Numbered from the stretch's first letter, positions 6,959-16,436 are shown. The stretch is DNA of 64,000 nucleotides from Muribacter muris (GCF_001038205.1 NZ_JWIZ01000023.1:62001-126000); one strand, 5' to 3'. Numbers and translations: made by a program. Notes: a model not told the origin generated them from the sequence alone.

Positions 6959-9106
6959 TTATTTATCTTCTCGATTAATTTGCGTTGCTGTAAAAAAATT
7001 TAGAGCAATATCTTCCAAATTTACCTTGCCAGTATCATCTGTTTGAACGGAATACTGTTTACCTGTTTTAGGTGAAGCAAATAGGATACTTTCCCCTTTC
7101 GGAGAATTGCCATAAATATCAACATACTGTAAATCTATACTTTTATCTTCATATAAACTAGCATTCTCCTCCAATTCAATATCTTTCTCCTGCATTCCAA
7201 TATGCACCGCATCTAACCATATCCCCTCTCCGTTCATCAATATCGTCGATTGACCGAACCGCAATAAAATTTTCTCGTTATCCAGCGTGATTGAGGTCTG
7301 CTCTCCCACCTCCAATTCAATCCGATCTTGGGCATATTGGGCAATCTCTTTAGCAATGATACTTTTTAGTAGGCTGACCGTTTCCATATCATTTCCTGCT
7401 AAGACTGTTTTTAGCTCATTTCCGGTGGTAATTTGTGTGGTTCTACCCCGACCTATTGTAGTTGTTTGGCTTCCGTCCACCGTTAAACTCCGGTCGTTTT
7501 TTATCCGGTTACGTTGATCGTGTTTGACTAATATTGCCATATCCCGCTCAGCGTGCATATCAAATAATTCGTCATTGGTCGCATCATCAAACATAATGCT
7601 GTTATACCCTTTCCCTCTATACGTTTTGGATTTGATATACATCTGGGTGCGGCTTGTCGGTAAATGACCCGGCGGTTGCTGTAAGGCATTATAGACCCTG
7701 CCCGTAATCATCGGTTGGTCCGGATCGCCCTCTTGGAAACTCACCACCACCTCTTGTCCGATGCGCGGTAGCGAGAGCATTCCCCAGCCTGCCCCTGCCC
7801 AATCACTCGCTACCCGTATCCAACACGAGCTGCGGTCGTTATGTTGCCCCTCTCTGTCCCAGTGAAATTGGACTTTTACCCGACCGTAATTGTCTGTAAA
7901 AATCTCTTCCCCTTCCGGCCCTACTACAACGGCTGTCTGCGGACCGCTGATATATGGTTTTTGAGGAAAGTTACCCCGATAATTTTGTGCTCTCGGAATA
8001 AAATCAAACACCGTCGTCAAATAACTCCCGTCCTGACCACGACCAAACGGAGCATCTTCCTCTAAACTCTGTGCCTGTTCGCCCCGACACTGTATCTTTA
8101 TCGGCTGCCAGTAGGTATTTAATTCGCCCTGCGGATGAGCGGATAACTTAAACAACTGCCCCACCCGAACTGCCAAGCTGTTACTTTCGCCCTGACCGAT
8201 ATTCGCATCACGCCGTAAACTGTCCAATCGAGTGGCGGCATAGTAAGCCCCCTGTTTATCTTTATATCTGCCCGGATAATCGTAGTGGCTGTAACCTGCC
8301 TTTAATCCTTCGTAATAATCACGTTTCTCCGCCTGATAATTGGCTAACCAACGTGGGTGTTTAAAACTGTAATCTTTAAACTCAACTCGGTGGGGGCGTA
8401 ATTGGTGGGCAAACTTGAACGTGGAAATATGGGAGGATTCCGTGGCAGAGCGTTGATGGGGATTATAAGGTAAATCTGGTGCCGCACCGACTTGCAGTTT
8501 TTCCCACCGATCGCAAAATACCACCGTTTCCCGACCGCTTGCTTCCTGCTCAAAATAGAAAAATATCCCCGTTTCACCGATCAGGCGTTGCAAGAACGCC
8601 AAATCTGTTTCTCGATATTGCACACAAAACTCACGCTTCGGGTGCTTATCTCCCTCTAAGGCAAAGGCAAAATGCGGTAGCTTATGCTCTTTTAATATGA
8701 TGCTGATAATCTCCCGCACATCTTTTAATTGAAAAATCCGGCTATTATGCCGTAGGCTTAAGCGATAGAGATAAGGCGCAAGCTTTATGCGGTAGTATGT
8801 GCGGTGAAAGCCGCTATCGCCTTGTTCAGCAAAGATTGTCATACCGCTAATTCGCTGTTGTAACCGACCCGAACGCCATATTTTCAATGCTGCTGCACTA
8901 TCCAATAATTCCGCTAAAGCCACTTTTTGCGATATCGGGGCGGATAACAGAACGTCCAACTCATATAATTCATTATAACGTTCTTGGTAATCAAACCTCA
9001 CCACCGAAAAGAAATCTGCAGGCAAGCCTTTTACTTCAAACGTAAATTGTAATCCCCCAGAGGAATAACCGGAAAGTGTTTCTGAAATAAGATGAGAGCG
9101 GTTCAT
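6959..9106 (-). CDS. vgrG: Type VI secretion spike protein VgrG
   Basis: 715 residues from the ATG at 9106, chosen over an upstream ATG because AAAAGGA lies seven bases before it. The gp27-like base (residues ~15-330) is followed by the gp5-like OB region (GPEGEEIFTDNYGRVKVQFHWD, WIRVASDWAGAGWGMLSLPRIGQEV, EGDPDQPMITGRVYNA) and then the repetitive DUF2345-type needle to about residue 630. The final ~65 residues (VDIYGNSPKGESILFASPKTG ... TDDTGKVNLEDIAL) resemble a transthyretin-like adaptor, which in other VgrGs docks the cognate effector. VgrG forms the trimeric spike tip of the contractile injector. No other T6SS structural genes are in the window, so this is a satellite vgrG-effector-immunity island. 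Confidence 0.95.
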   Translation of the reverse strand: MNRSHLISETLSGYSSGGLQFTFEVKGLPADFFSVVRFDYQERYNELYELDVLLSAPISQKVALAELLDSAAALKIWRSGRLQQRISGMTIFAEQGDSGFHRTYYRIKLAPYLYRLSLRHNSRIFQLKDVREIISIILKEHKLPHFAFALEGDKHPKREFCVQYRETDLAFLQRLIGETGIFFYFEQEASGRETVVFCDRWEKLQVGAAPDLPYNPHQRSATESSHISTFKFAHQLRPHRVEFKDYSFKHPRWLANYQAEKRDYYEGLKAGYSHYDYPGRYKDKQGAYYAATRLDSLRRDANIGQGESNSLAVRVGQLFKLSAHPQGELNTYWQPIKIQCRGEQAQSLEEDAPFGRGQDGSYLTTVFDFIPRAQNYRGNFPQKPYISGPQTAVVVGPEGEEIFTDNYGRVKVQFHWDREGQHNDRSSCWIRVASDWAGAGWGMLSLPRIGQEVVVSFQEGDPDQPMITGRVYNALQQPPGHLPTSRTQMYIKSKTYRGKGYNSIMFDDATNDELFDMHAERDMAILVKHDQRNRIKNDRSLTVDGSQTTTIGRGRTTQITTGNELKTVLAGNDMETVSLLKSIIAKEIAQYAQDRIELEVGEQTSITLDNEKILLRFGQSTILMNGEGIWLDAVHIGMQEKDIELEENASLYEDKSIDLQYVDIYGNSPKGESILFASPKTGKQYSVQTDDTGKVNLEDIALNFFTATQINREDK

Positions 9107-9212
9107 TGAGTGTCCTTTTAGCCAAGATACTAAAGCAACCAAATCATACTGAAAGCCCGTCTATTTTCCAATCACTTTTCTTTAAATTTAATAAAATTTT
9201 TTTGCATAATAA

Positions 9213-9235
9213 AAAGGCACACCAAGTGTGCCTTT
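9213..9235 (-). terminator. Terminator of the citrate operon
   Basis: A 10-bp perfect stem (AAAGGCACAC / GTGTGCCTTT) with a 3-base loop and a T run on the minus strand, just past the citT stop. It separates the citrate operon from vgrG. Confidence 0.85.
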
Positions 9236-9249
9236 CAACCTTTAATCTG

Positions 9250-10701
9250 TTATTTGGCGAGCGGTAGCCAATCAAGGCTAAAGAGTAATTCCCACCAAAC
9301 AATGCCTAATGTGCAGTGGATAATCAAGCTGCCGAAGGCAACGATTGCGCCGGCTGTCCACCACGATTTGATGTCGTTATAGCCTGCACCAAAGGTAATA
9401 GGGCCGGGGCCGCCGCCATAGTGCGTTACCGAGCCACCGTAGGAATTAGAGAATAGCAGTCCTAGTGCCAGCAGTTCGACAGGCGCACCGGTTACTTTAC
9501 CGACAGTTGCAAATACCGGCACCATCGCTGCCACATAAGCGCCGCCAGAAGCAAATAAGTAACGCACTGCGACACTTGCCACCAAAATTGCTAATAAGGC
9601 AATATTGCCGTGATCGCCGAAATTTAACGCTTGTCCCAATACATCAGCCAACCATTTGAAGAAGCCGGCTTTATCTAAAATCCCCGACATTCCGATGATC
9701 CCGCCGTACCAAATCAGTGTATCCCAGCCGGCTTTATTTTTGCGGACATCGTCCCAAGAGACAATGTTTAACACAATGCACAGCACCATTATCGCTAACG
9801 CCACGGTAGTTGCATTCACATTCAACACGTCAGCAAAAATCCAGCATAGTAATGCAACCACGAACAACACGGCTAACGCTTTTTCACGGAAGGTCATCGG
9901 CCCAAGTTCTTCCAAGCCTTTGCGGGCTATCTCTTTGTTATCAACGGTTTTCATTTCCGGCGGGCAGATGAAGTAGCAGACGAGCGGAATTAAAAATAAG
10001 CAGAGTAACCCCGGCACAGAGGCGGCTAAAAACCACTGTACCCAGTTGAGATTAAAGCCCAAAATCGGTGCCATTAGCGATAACGCCAACGCATTCGGTG
10101 CCATTGCGGTGAGGAAAATGTAACTCGTGGTTTTCACCACCATATACACATTCAATAGCAAATAGCGCCCTGCTTTTTTTGGGCTTTGTTCCGGATCAGA
10201 CCCCAATGCCACCGCTACACTGTTGATAATCGGGAACACGATTCCCCCTGCACGGGCCGTATTAGACGGCGTTGCCGGCGATAACAGCAGATCCAAAAAC
10301 ATCGTAACATAACCTAAACGTAAGGTCGTACTGCCCATTGCCGCAATCATATGGTAAGCAATCCGTTTGCCTAATCCGGTAATCACAAAAGCGGAACTTA
10401 ACGTAAAGGCGGTAAAGATTAGCCAAGTTGTACCGGATTGATAACCGGCTAAGGTTTGGCTGACTTTCACCAATGTGGTCGCCCCGTCCGTATTGCCGAT
10501 TACCGCCGCCGAAGCTGCCACCGCTGCTAATAAAATCACCGGCTCACCGTAGGGTTTCAGCACCAATCCCACAATGGTCGCTAAATATAAACCGAATAAA
10601 CGCCACGCAATCAGAGAAAGCCCCTCTGGTGCCGGCAATAAAAACACGATCACCGGAATGGCAACCAGTATCGCTAATTTTTGGACTTTCGATAAAGCCA
10701 T
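9250..10701 (-). CDS. citT: Citrate/succinate antiporter (DASS family)
   Basis: 483 residues, close to the usual ~487 of CitT. About 12-14 hydrophobic segments with DASS-family signatures including SPATPSNTARAGGIVFP, where the SNT motif is the dicarboxylate/Na+ site signature, and a second half with SNSYGGSVTHYGGGPGP. It imports citrate in exchange for succinate at the inner membrane. As the last gene of the citrate lyase operon it would feed citrate to the lyase and export the succinate made from oxaloacetate by the reductive branch, so no oxaloacetate decarboxylase is required. The start is ten bases after the citXG stop, suggesting one transcript. Confidence 0.93.
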   Translation of the reverse strand: MALSKVQKLAILVAIPVIVFLLPAPEGLSLIAWRLFGLYLATIVGLVLKPYGEPVILLAAVAASAAVIGNTDGATTLVKVSQTLAGYQSGTTWLIFTAFTLSSAFVITGLGKRIAYHMIAAMGSTTLRLGYVTMFLDLLLSPATPSNTARAGGIVFPIINSVAVALGSDPEQSPKKAGRYLLLNVYMVVKTTSYIFLTAMAPNALALSLMAPILGFNLNWVQWFLAASVPGLLCLFLIPLVCYFICPPEMKTVDNKEIARKGLEELGPMTFREKALAVLFVVALLCWIFADVLNVNATTVALAIMVLCIVLNIVSWDDVRKNKAGWDTLIWYGGIIGMSGILDKAGFFKWLADVLGQALNFGDHGNIALLAILVASVAVRYLFASGGAYVAAMVPVFATVGKVTGAPVELLALGLLFSNSYGGSVTHYGGGPGPITFGAGYNDIKSWWTAGAIVAFGSLIIHCTLGIVWWELLFSLDWLPLAK

Positions 10702-10711
10702 AAAATAACCT

Positions 10712-12103
10712 CTAAAAAGTGAATAAAATTCTGTCCAATAAAATAAAAAACCAAGTTAAACCGAGCAGATCCGCACTGCCGCCGCTGCTTAAATTCCGCT
10801 GAATGCAAGCGGTATCGAATGCCGTTAATTTTGCAATGAGAGTCTCTTTATCCTGCCGTTGAGTATCGGCTAAAATCTGCTGCGCTTGCTGTTGCACAAA
10901 GGTCAAGCCAGCTAAACCGCCACGGTGCACTACGTTGGTATCTTGGTTGTGAGCCATCAGAAATAGCAGCGTTAGCCGCAAACGGTGTTCATCGTCAATG
11001 TTCGGTAAATTTTGCCAAAATGTCCAAGCCTGCCGCACGAGTGGAAAACCCTTTTCCGCTTCACCTCGTGCGCCGGTTAATCCGAATTGCCGAAAAAGTC
11101 GCATCCCTGCGGTAAGCGGCTGATTTTCAGCCGTCATCTCCAATTCTCGACAAACGCCCTTCGTCATCTCTGCCACACCATCGCATAACTGCGTCAGCCA
11201 ATTCTCCGCACAGTAATGACCTTGCCCGAGTAAACGCCCTAGTGCCGTACAGACTAAGCCGAATGCAAAAATAGCGCCTTTATGGGTGTTCACCCCGCCC
11301 GTTGCCCGCCACATTGCCTGCTCGGCTTGTTGCCCAAGCGGTCGGATTGTCGCGAAAAGTTGCAACGGTGGGAGATCGAGACGATCCAAGCCGATCCGAA
11401 CACAGTCGGCAAAATAGGGGCGAAGGGCTTCGGCGCTCCGCTCGAATGTTTGCACGTTCATATCACGGTGCGAGCCGTTATTTCGGCGATCAACCAAGCC
11501 CGGCTTTGGGGTCAGGTAAACTTCGTCCAGCAAGGCTTGGCGGGCTAAATCGGCAATAGTTTCCGCCAATACCCGTTTCTGCATTTCCGCTAAAATCGCC
11601 TCGGTAGAATGGGTTCGCTCTCTGGCACAGATCTTGGCATCTCGCTCGCAGACTAAACAACGGCGGGGCGAACCGCCAAAGTCGCTACGGCTCAATAGTC
11701 TGCCCTGTTCGTCAAATACGTCCAGATCCCATAGGCGACTCAGCGGCGAACGTGCTTCCAACATCATCATCGCCTGCTTGAGTGTATCGGCGGCGATAGG
11801 CAGAACAAATAACGCTTCGTGTCCTGTGGTCAGCGGGCGGATAAATTCGGCTCGTGGCGTAACGCCTAGCTTGGCGAAACAAGCGGTTAATTCCTGCAAA
11901 CAGTGTGCAAAAATCGTATCAAGCAAGCCGTTTTTCTTCACTGCGCCGACTGCCAGTAACGTTACCGACAATACGGGCAGACGGAAATCCGCAATGCATT
12001 GCTGCTGCAACGCTGCCCTCTGCTCACGGGCGGCAAGTAACGCGTCAAGGCTGACGGTTGCTCCCGCCAGCGAAACGGTTTTGCAAAAATCTGCCGAGAT
12101 CAT
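10712..12103 (-). CDS. citXG: Fused citrate lyase prosthetic-group enzymes CitX-CitG
   Basis: 463 residues. The N-terminal ~175 residues match CitX (apo-citrate lyase phosphoribosyl-dephospho-CoA transferase; RRCLVCERDAKICARERTHS near residues 145-165). The C-terminal ~285 match CitG (triphosphoribosyl-dephospho-CoA synthase; LTPKPGLVDRRNNGSHRDM, GGVNTHKGAIFAFGL, THVVHRGG-like end). Together they make the modified CoA cofactor and attach it to the acyl carrier subunit CitD. The two proteins are separate in Klebsiella and fused in Haemophilus and some enterics, so the fusion is normal for this family. It lies 15 bases after citF. Confidence 0.93.
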   Translation of the reverse strand: MISADFCKTVSLAGATVSLDALLAAREQRAALQQQCIADFRLPVLSVTLLAVGAVKKNGLLDTIFAHCLQELTACFAKLGVTPRAEFIRPLTTGHEALFVLPIAADTLKQAMMMLEARSPLSRLWDLDVFDEQGRLLSRSDFGGSPRRCLVCERDAKICARERTHSTEAILAEMQKRVLAETIADLARQALLDEVYLTPKPGLVDRRNNGSHRDMNVQTFERSAEALRPYFADCVRIGLDRLDLPPLQLFATIRPLGQQAEQAMWRATGGVNTHKGAIFAFGLVCTALGRLLGQGHYCAENWLTQLCDGVAEMTKGVCRELEMTAENQPLTAGMRLFRQFGLTGARGEAEKGFPLVRQAWTFWQNLPNIDDEHRLRLTLLFLMAHNQDTNVVHRGGLAGLTFVQQQAQQILADTQRQDKETLIAKLTAFDTACIQRNLSSGGSADLLGLTWFFILLDRILFTF

Positions 12104-12118
12104 ACCGCTTGCCGTCCG

Positions 12119-13630
12119 CTACTCTGCCACTTGGTAAACTGTATCAATGATTGAACCGTCCCGATAACGCACCACTGCCACCGGTCTGTCGGTAAAGGCG
12201 ATCGGTTTCGGCTTACCGGTCAGTTGATATGCCCGTTCACATAATTGTTCGATGGTGAACAGGGGAATATTCGCTTGGGTCAGTGCCTCAATTAAATCCG
12301 GTCGTTTCGGATTAACCGCCACGCCGTGATCCGTAACCAGCACATCAATATTTTCGCCCGGTGTTACGCAGGTAATCACATTGTCCACCACGGTTGGAAT
12401 CCGTCCCCGCACCAGTGGCGCAACGATAATCGCCACCTGCGCCGATGCCGCCGTATCACAATGCCCGCCCGATGCACCACGGATAACGCCGTCCGAACCT
12501 GTCAGCACATTGACGTTAAATTGGGTATCGATTTCTAACGCACTTAAAATCACTACGTCCAAACGCTCGACCGATGCGCCTTTCGAGCTGAAATTAGCAT
12601 ATTGGTTTGCCGACACTTCAAGGTGATTCGGATTGCGTTCCAGCGATTCCGCTGCATCTTTGTCGAAACTCTGCACATCAATCAGTTTTTTGATAAGCCC
12701 CGCTTCGTGCAATGCCACCATACTGGCGGTGATGCCGCCTAACGCAAATGAGGCAGTGATATTTTTAGCACGCATTTTATCTTCAAGAAAACGCGTTACC
12801 GCCAGCGCTGCACCGCCTGAGCCGGTTTGCAATGAAAAGCCGTCTTTAAAGTAGCCGGAGGCAAAAATTACATCGGCGGCTTTGCGGGCGATCAATAATT
12901 CACGAGGGTTAGTCGTCATTCGGGTTGCCCCGCCGCCAATTTTTTTCGGGTCGCCCACTTGCTCGACCTGCACGATCAGATCGACCTGATCCTGTGCAAT
13001 ACTGGCTGGGTGGTGTGGATAGGCAACCAACTCTTCCGTCAATAGCACCACTTTGTCGGCAAACTCGGCATTCACTTTGGCATAGCCGAGCGAACCGCAT
13101 TTGCTTTTGCCGCTAAAACCGTTGGCATTACCAAATTCATCGCACGCCGGCACGCCTAAAAACGCAACGTCAATTTTGATTTCACCGCTTTTGACTAAAT
13201 GCACCCGCCCGCCGTGGGAATGGATATTCACCGGTTCGCTCATCAATCCTTTAGAAATTTCATCGGCAAGTTCACCTCGTAATCCTGACGAATAGATTTT
13301 GCGCACCACACCGTTTTTGATATGTTCAATCAACGGCGCGTGGGTATCGATCAGGGAGCTGGACGCTAAAATCAAATCCTTAAAGCCCATTTCGGCAATT
13401 TTCGCCATCACCATATTGACGATAAAATCGCCGCCACGGAATGCGTGGTGGAAAGACACGGTCATTCCGTCTTTCAAACCGCTTCGGGTTATCGCTTCCT
13501 CTAAAGTTTGGCACAATTTGCGATCTTTTCGGGTTTTCAATAGTGCTTCGGCTTTCGGGACTGCTTGGTAAGCGGTGAGATCCGTACCGTTTTTTGCAAA
13601 ATCCGCGATGCGTTGTTCTCTCGTTTTCAT
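12119..13630 (-). CDS. citF: Citrate lyase alpha subunit (citrate:acetyl-ACP transferase)
   Basis: 503 residues, full length for CitF (~505-510). Gly-rich CoA-transferase-type segments are visible (GLKDGMTVSFHHAFRGGDF, SGLRGELADEISKGLM, GASGGHCDTAASAQ). It exchanges acetyl for citryl on the CitD thiol, the first half of citrate cleavage in the cytoplasm. Five bases separate it from citE, with the start MKTREQRIADF. No odd residues were noticed. Confidence 0.95.
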   Translation of the reverse strand: MKTREQRIADFAKNGTDLTAYQAVPKAEALLKTRKDRKLCQTLEEAITRSGLKDGMTVSFHHAFRGGDFIVNMVMAKIAEMGFKDLILASSSLIDTHAPLIEHIKNGVVRKIYSSGLRGELADEISKGLMSEPVNIHSHGGRVHLVKSGEIKIDVAFLGVPACDEFGNANGFSGKSKCGSLGYAKVNAEFADKVVLLTEELVAYPHHPASIAQDQVDLIVQVEQVGDPKKIGGGATRMTTNPRELLIARKAADVIFASGYFKDGFSLQTGSGGAALAVTRFLEDKMRAKNITASFALGGITASMVALHEAGLIKKLIDVQSFDKDAAESLERNPNHLEVSANQYANFSSKGASVERLDVVILSALEIDTQFNVNVLTGSDGVIRGASGGHCDTAASAQVAIIVAPLVRGRIPTVVDNVITCVTPGENIDVLVTDHGVAVNPKRPDLIEALTQANIPLFTIEQLCERAYQLTGKPKPIAFTDRPVAVVRYRDGSIIDTVYQVAE

Positions 13631-13635
13631 TTCTG

Positions 13636-14511
13636 TTACTCCTCACGAATACCGGATTTTGACCGTTCCAATACTAATCTTGCCCGTTCAATAATCGGGG
13701 CATCAATCATTTTGCCGTTTAAAGAGACTACCCCTAAGCCTTGTTCCTCTGCCACTTGTGCCGCATTGATGATTTTGAGGGCGTGGTCAACCTCTTTTTG
13801 AGTCGGGGCAAATAAATTGTGGATCAGCTCGATCTGGCGTGGGTTAATTAACGACTTACCGTCAAAACCGAGTTGTTTGATCAAGCGAGCCTCTTGCAAA
13901 AAGCCCTCTTCACTATTGGCGTTGGAATATACGGTATCGAAGGCTTGAATGCCGGCGGCTCGTGCTGCTTGTAAAATGCTGCAACGGGCAAACAGTAACT
14001 CAATACCGTCCGCCGAGCGTTCGGTTTTGAGATTACGCACATAATCTTCCGCCCCTAATGCAATGCCGATTAAGCGTGGCGAGGCAAACGCAATTTGGTT
14101 TGCCTGCGTAATGCCGAGAGGGGATTCGATCGCTGCCAGTAATTTGGTGCTACCGATTGCCCGCCCACAGCGTTGTTCAATCTCGGTAATGGCGTTATCC
14201 ATTGCGATCACGTCATCTGCCGTATCGGTTTTCGGCATTCTCACCACATCGACACCAGCACGCACAACCGCATTGAGATCGGCTAAGCCAAATTCGGAAT
14301 CAAGGGGATTGACCCGCACAACCGTTTCCATTGCCTGATAAAGCGGGTGTTGCAGTGCGTGTGCGACCAACATTCTGGCGCTATCTTTTTCCTTCAACGC
14401 CACCGCATCTTCCAAATCGAACATAATCGCATCGGGTTGGTAGATAAAACTGTTGCTGATCATCGCCGCATTTGAACCCGGCACAAACAACATACTGCGT
14501 CTTAATTTCAT
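13636..14511 (-). CDS. citE: Citrate lyase beta subunit (citryl-ACP lyase)
   Basis: 291 residues from the ATG at 14511, which overlaps the citD stop (ATGA) and gives the canonical start [17 protein letters not shown]. An upstream ATG at 14526 lies inside citD and is unlikely. TIM-barrel HpcH/CitE family with [14 protein letters not shown], an Arg/Glu metal-site region [11 protein letters not shown] and [11 protein letters not shown]. It splits citryl-ACP to oxaloacetate and acetyl-ACP. The 4-base overlap with citD points to coupled translation and fixed subunit ratios. Confidence 0.95.
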   Translation of the reverse strand: MKLRRSMLFVPGSNAAMISNSFIYQPDAIMFDLEDAVALKEKDSARMLVAHALQHPLYQAMETVVRVNPLDSEFGLADLNAVVRAGVDVVRMPKTDTADDVIAMDNAITEIEQRCGRAIGSTKLLAAIESPLGITQANQIAFASPRLIGIALGAEDYVRNLKTERSADGIELLFARCSILQAARAAGIQAFDTVYSNANSEEGFLQEARLIKQLGFDGKSLINPRQIELIHNLFAPTQKEVDHALKIINAAQVAEEQGLGVVSLNGKMIDAPIIERARLVLERSKSGIREE

Positions 14512-14795
14512 AGCATTTTCTCCCATTCGACCGCTTCGTCGCTTGCCCGTAACAGTGCCGCTTTTAGTCTTGCCCGCAGTACGCAGTCGAGTGCGCCTTT
14601 GTCCTCAATATTTACTTGCACTTTGGTAATATTTAGCTCGGAAAGCACCGCTTGCACGGTGGCGATAATCGCATCACCAAACTGTTTGCCTACCGAACTG
14701 TTGATTTCAATTTCAACACTGTCTGCCGGTGCGATACGCACCAGTGCATCGCTCGACTCCAATGTGCCGGCTAATGCAATTTTGCTAATCTTCAT
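14508..14795 (-). CDS. citD: Citrate lyase acyl carrier protein (gamma subunit)
   Basis: 95 residues, normal size. Ser14 in AGTLESSD is the position that carries the phosphoribosyl-dephospho-CoA group in the Klebsiella protein. The conserved [15 protein letters not shown] and [17 protein letters not shown] segments are present. It carries the acetyl/citryl group between CitF and CitE. It lies 33 bases after citC. Confidence 0.95.
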   Translation of the reverse strand: MKISKIALAGTLESSDALVRIAPADSVEIEINSSVGKQFGDAIIATVQAVLSELNITKVQVNIEDKGALDCVLRARLKAALLRASDEAVEWEKML

Positions 14796-14828
14796 AAGTT
14801 TCCTTTATCGCTCAAAATAGAAAGGGGT

Positions 14829-15923
14829 TTATTGGGGAAGATGGTGTCCGCTGCGGGCAGCCATTTCACGCAAGCGAGGGCAGAATTTCTGCATTTGATA
14901 CCCTTTGCTTGCCAATGACGGCGCATTTTGTTCAAGGTAGCGGAAGGTACTTTCCAATACATAATGGGCAAGCTCCGACCAATTCTGCTCCCCCCACAAT
15001 TTCCGCACTTTTGAGGCGGAAATCGGCTGATCTTGGTACTGCTTACGAGCCAATTCCACCACTTGAATTTTAGGGCTAGATAACTTGCCACTGTCGAGCC
15101 ATTGGTGCATTTTGTGGTTATACGCCGCCGTTACCTGACATAACGGCTCTGTGCCGACAAAACGGTGGGTAATATTTAATGCGGGGGCAATGTATTGGCG
15201 GAAAATTTTGAGATCCAATTCCAAATAGAGATCGTCCGCCAAGCCTTTATCTTTTAAAAAATAGTGAGGAAAAGTCGCACGGGAAATAATATAGTCCGAG
15301 CCTTGATGCAAGGTAATACGGGAGAGATCACTGATGCCCTGTTTCACGAGATCAAAGCGGTCTTGATAAGAGAGTTGGGAGGCATTTTCGCCCACCACAA
15401 ATAAATGCAGATGATCGCACTGTGCAAGTGCTTGTTCGATTAAATAGCGATGCCCAAGGGTAAACGGGTTGGCATTCATCACAATTGCGCCGATTTTCTC
15501 ACCTTTCACCGCCATTGCCCGCCATTTTTTGCACTGTTTTTTTAAACGATTTGCACTGTTCTCAAGCAATACCACATTCGGACGAGCATCGGCAATCGTA
15601 TAAAAACCGCACGCTTTAAATAAGGCTTCGTATTCAGGTTTGGTGTAAATAAACAGATTTGGTCGCTCTAATTCATAGGCGAGATTGATTAACTCAGTGG
15701 CAAGGGTCAGGGCAACGCCTTCACCACGGCAAGCCGGCGCAATCGCCACACATTTGATAATATTGCCGGCTAAACCGCCGCAGGCAATGATCTGATCTTG
15801 ATGATTATACGTCACCACAAACACTTCGATTTGAGTGTCGAGGCTTAATTGATTTTCCGAGAGAAAGGCTTCAATCGCCGTTAAATGTGTACGATTATGC
15901 GCAAAAATACGTTCAAAATACAT
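14829..15923 (-). CDS. citC: Citrate lyase ligase (acetyl-CoA-independent activation)
   Basis: 364 residues when started at ATG 15923 (MYFERIFAHNRTHL), which matches the N-terminus of known CitC; a TTG-led extension to 15965 is less likely. An N-terminal GNAT-like part (residues ~30-110, CVAIAPACRGEGVALTLATELI) precedes a nucleotidyltransferase-fold part with the motif MNANPFTLGHRYLIEQAL (residues ~150-167) and ISASKVR near the end. It acetylates the CitD thiol using acetate and ATP to activate citrate lyase. First gene of the operon; the FNR box upstream suggests anaerobic induction. Confidence 0.93.
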   Translation of the reverse strand: MYFERIFAHNRTHLTAIEAFLSENQLSLDTQIEVFVVTYNHQDQIIACGGLAGNIIKCVAIAPACRGEGVALTLATELINLAYELERPNLFIYTKPEYEALFKACGFYTIADARPNVVLLENSANRLKKQCKKWRAMAVKGEKIGAIVMNANPFTLGHRYLIEQALAQCDHLHLFVVGENASQLSYQDRFDLVKQGISDLSRITLHQGSDYIISRATFPHYFLKDKGLADDLYLELDLKIFRQYIAPALNITHRFVGTEPLCQVTAAYNHKMHQWLDSGKLSSPKIQVVELARKQYQDQPISASKVRKLWGEQNWSELAHYVLESTFRYLEQNAPSLASKGYQMQKFCPRLREMAARSGHHLPQ

Positions 15924-16014
15924 CGTTTGAATAATTTTTAAAAACAAAATAATTATAAATTCCAAGCCTATTTTACTGAATTTTCACCCGAAATTTTGAA
16001 CAAATTCGCCTTAT

Positions 16015-16028
16015 TTGATGCAGATCAA
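16015..16028. promoter_or_regulatory. FNR box upstream of citC
   Basis: TTGATGCAGATCAA is a perfect match to the FNR palindrome TTGAT-N4-ATCAA, 92 bases upstream of the citC ATG. Possible -10 boxes (TAAAAT at 15970-15975, GAAAAT at 15980-15985) put it 48-59 bases upstream of transcription start, so activation geometry is not settled. Confidence 0.7.
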
Positions 16029-16170
16029 AATCCTTTCACCCAAATGTTATGCTACTGTTACTCCAACAAAAAAGTTGATAAAAATCATAACCTTTCTCTT
16101 ACTTTTTAATGATAACAACGGTTAATTTGCAAAAAATAGCACTGAACAGCCCGCTTGTTTTAGCATAAAA

Positions 16171-16193
16171 AAAGAGGGCGAACCGCCCTCTTT
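16171..16193 (-). terminator. Second (distal) terminator after infB
   Basis: GAGGGCG / CGCCCTC stem followed on the minus strand by seven T. Its loop and flanks (GGCGAACC, TTTACATNACT) resemble the proximal terminator at 16437-16462, so the two may be copies flanking the inserted repeat element. Confidence 0.75.
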
Positions 16194-16304
16194 ACATCAC
16201 TCCAAAAACAGCATTGTTTTTTAGTGTTTTTGCTCCAGCTATTTATAACTACTGTCCGTTTTATTGAATTGGATTTTAAAATCTCGCCTGTCCCTGATTT
16301 TTGT

Positions 16305-16426
16305 AATCTCCCTAAATCCCCCTTTTTCAAAGGGGGACTTGATCCTCCCTCTTTACGAAAGAGAGGATTAGTCTTTAGGAAAAAGTAAACTCCCCTCTTT
16401 GAAAAAGAGGGGTTGGGGGAGATTTT
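16305..16426. repeat. MITE-like palindromic intergenic element
   Basis: ~122 bp with imperfect terminal inverted repeats (AATCTCCC...CCCC at the left, GGGG...GGGAGATT at the right) and three internal hairpins: CCCCCTTTTTCAAAGGGGG, CCTCCCTCTTTACGAAAGAGAGG-like, and CCCCTCTTTGAAAAAGAGGGG. No coding capacity. A related short dyad is in the aceE-aceF gap (28292-28330). Confidence 0.6.
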
Positions 16427-16436
16427 GGCAATAAAA

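Noticed and set aside
1-9106. Complete type VI secretion gene cluster or insertion sequence bounding the island
   Set aside because: Only vgrG and effector-type genes are present; no sheath, baseplate, Hcp, transposase or integrase was seen.
11282-11559. Plus-strand ORFs opposite citXG, and similar ones opposite citF, infB, nusA and aceE
   Set aside because: Antisense shadows of well-supported genes with no ribosome binding sites or recognisable products.
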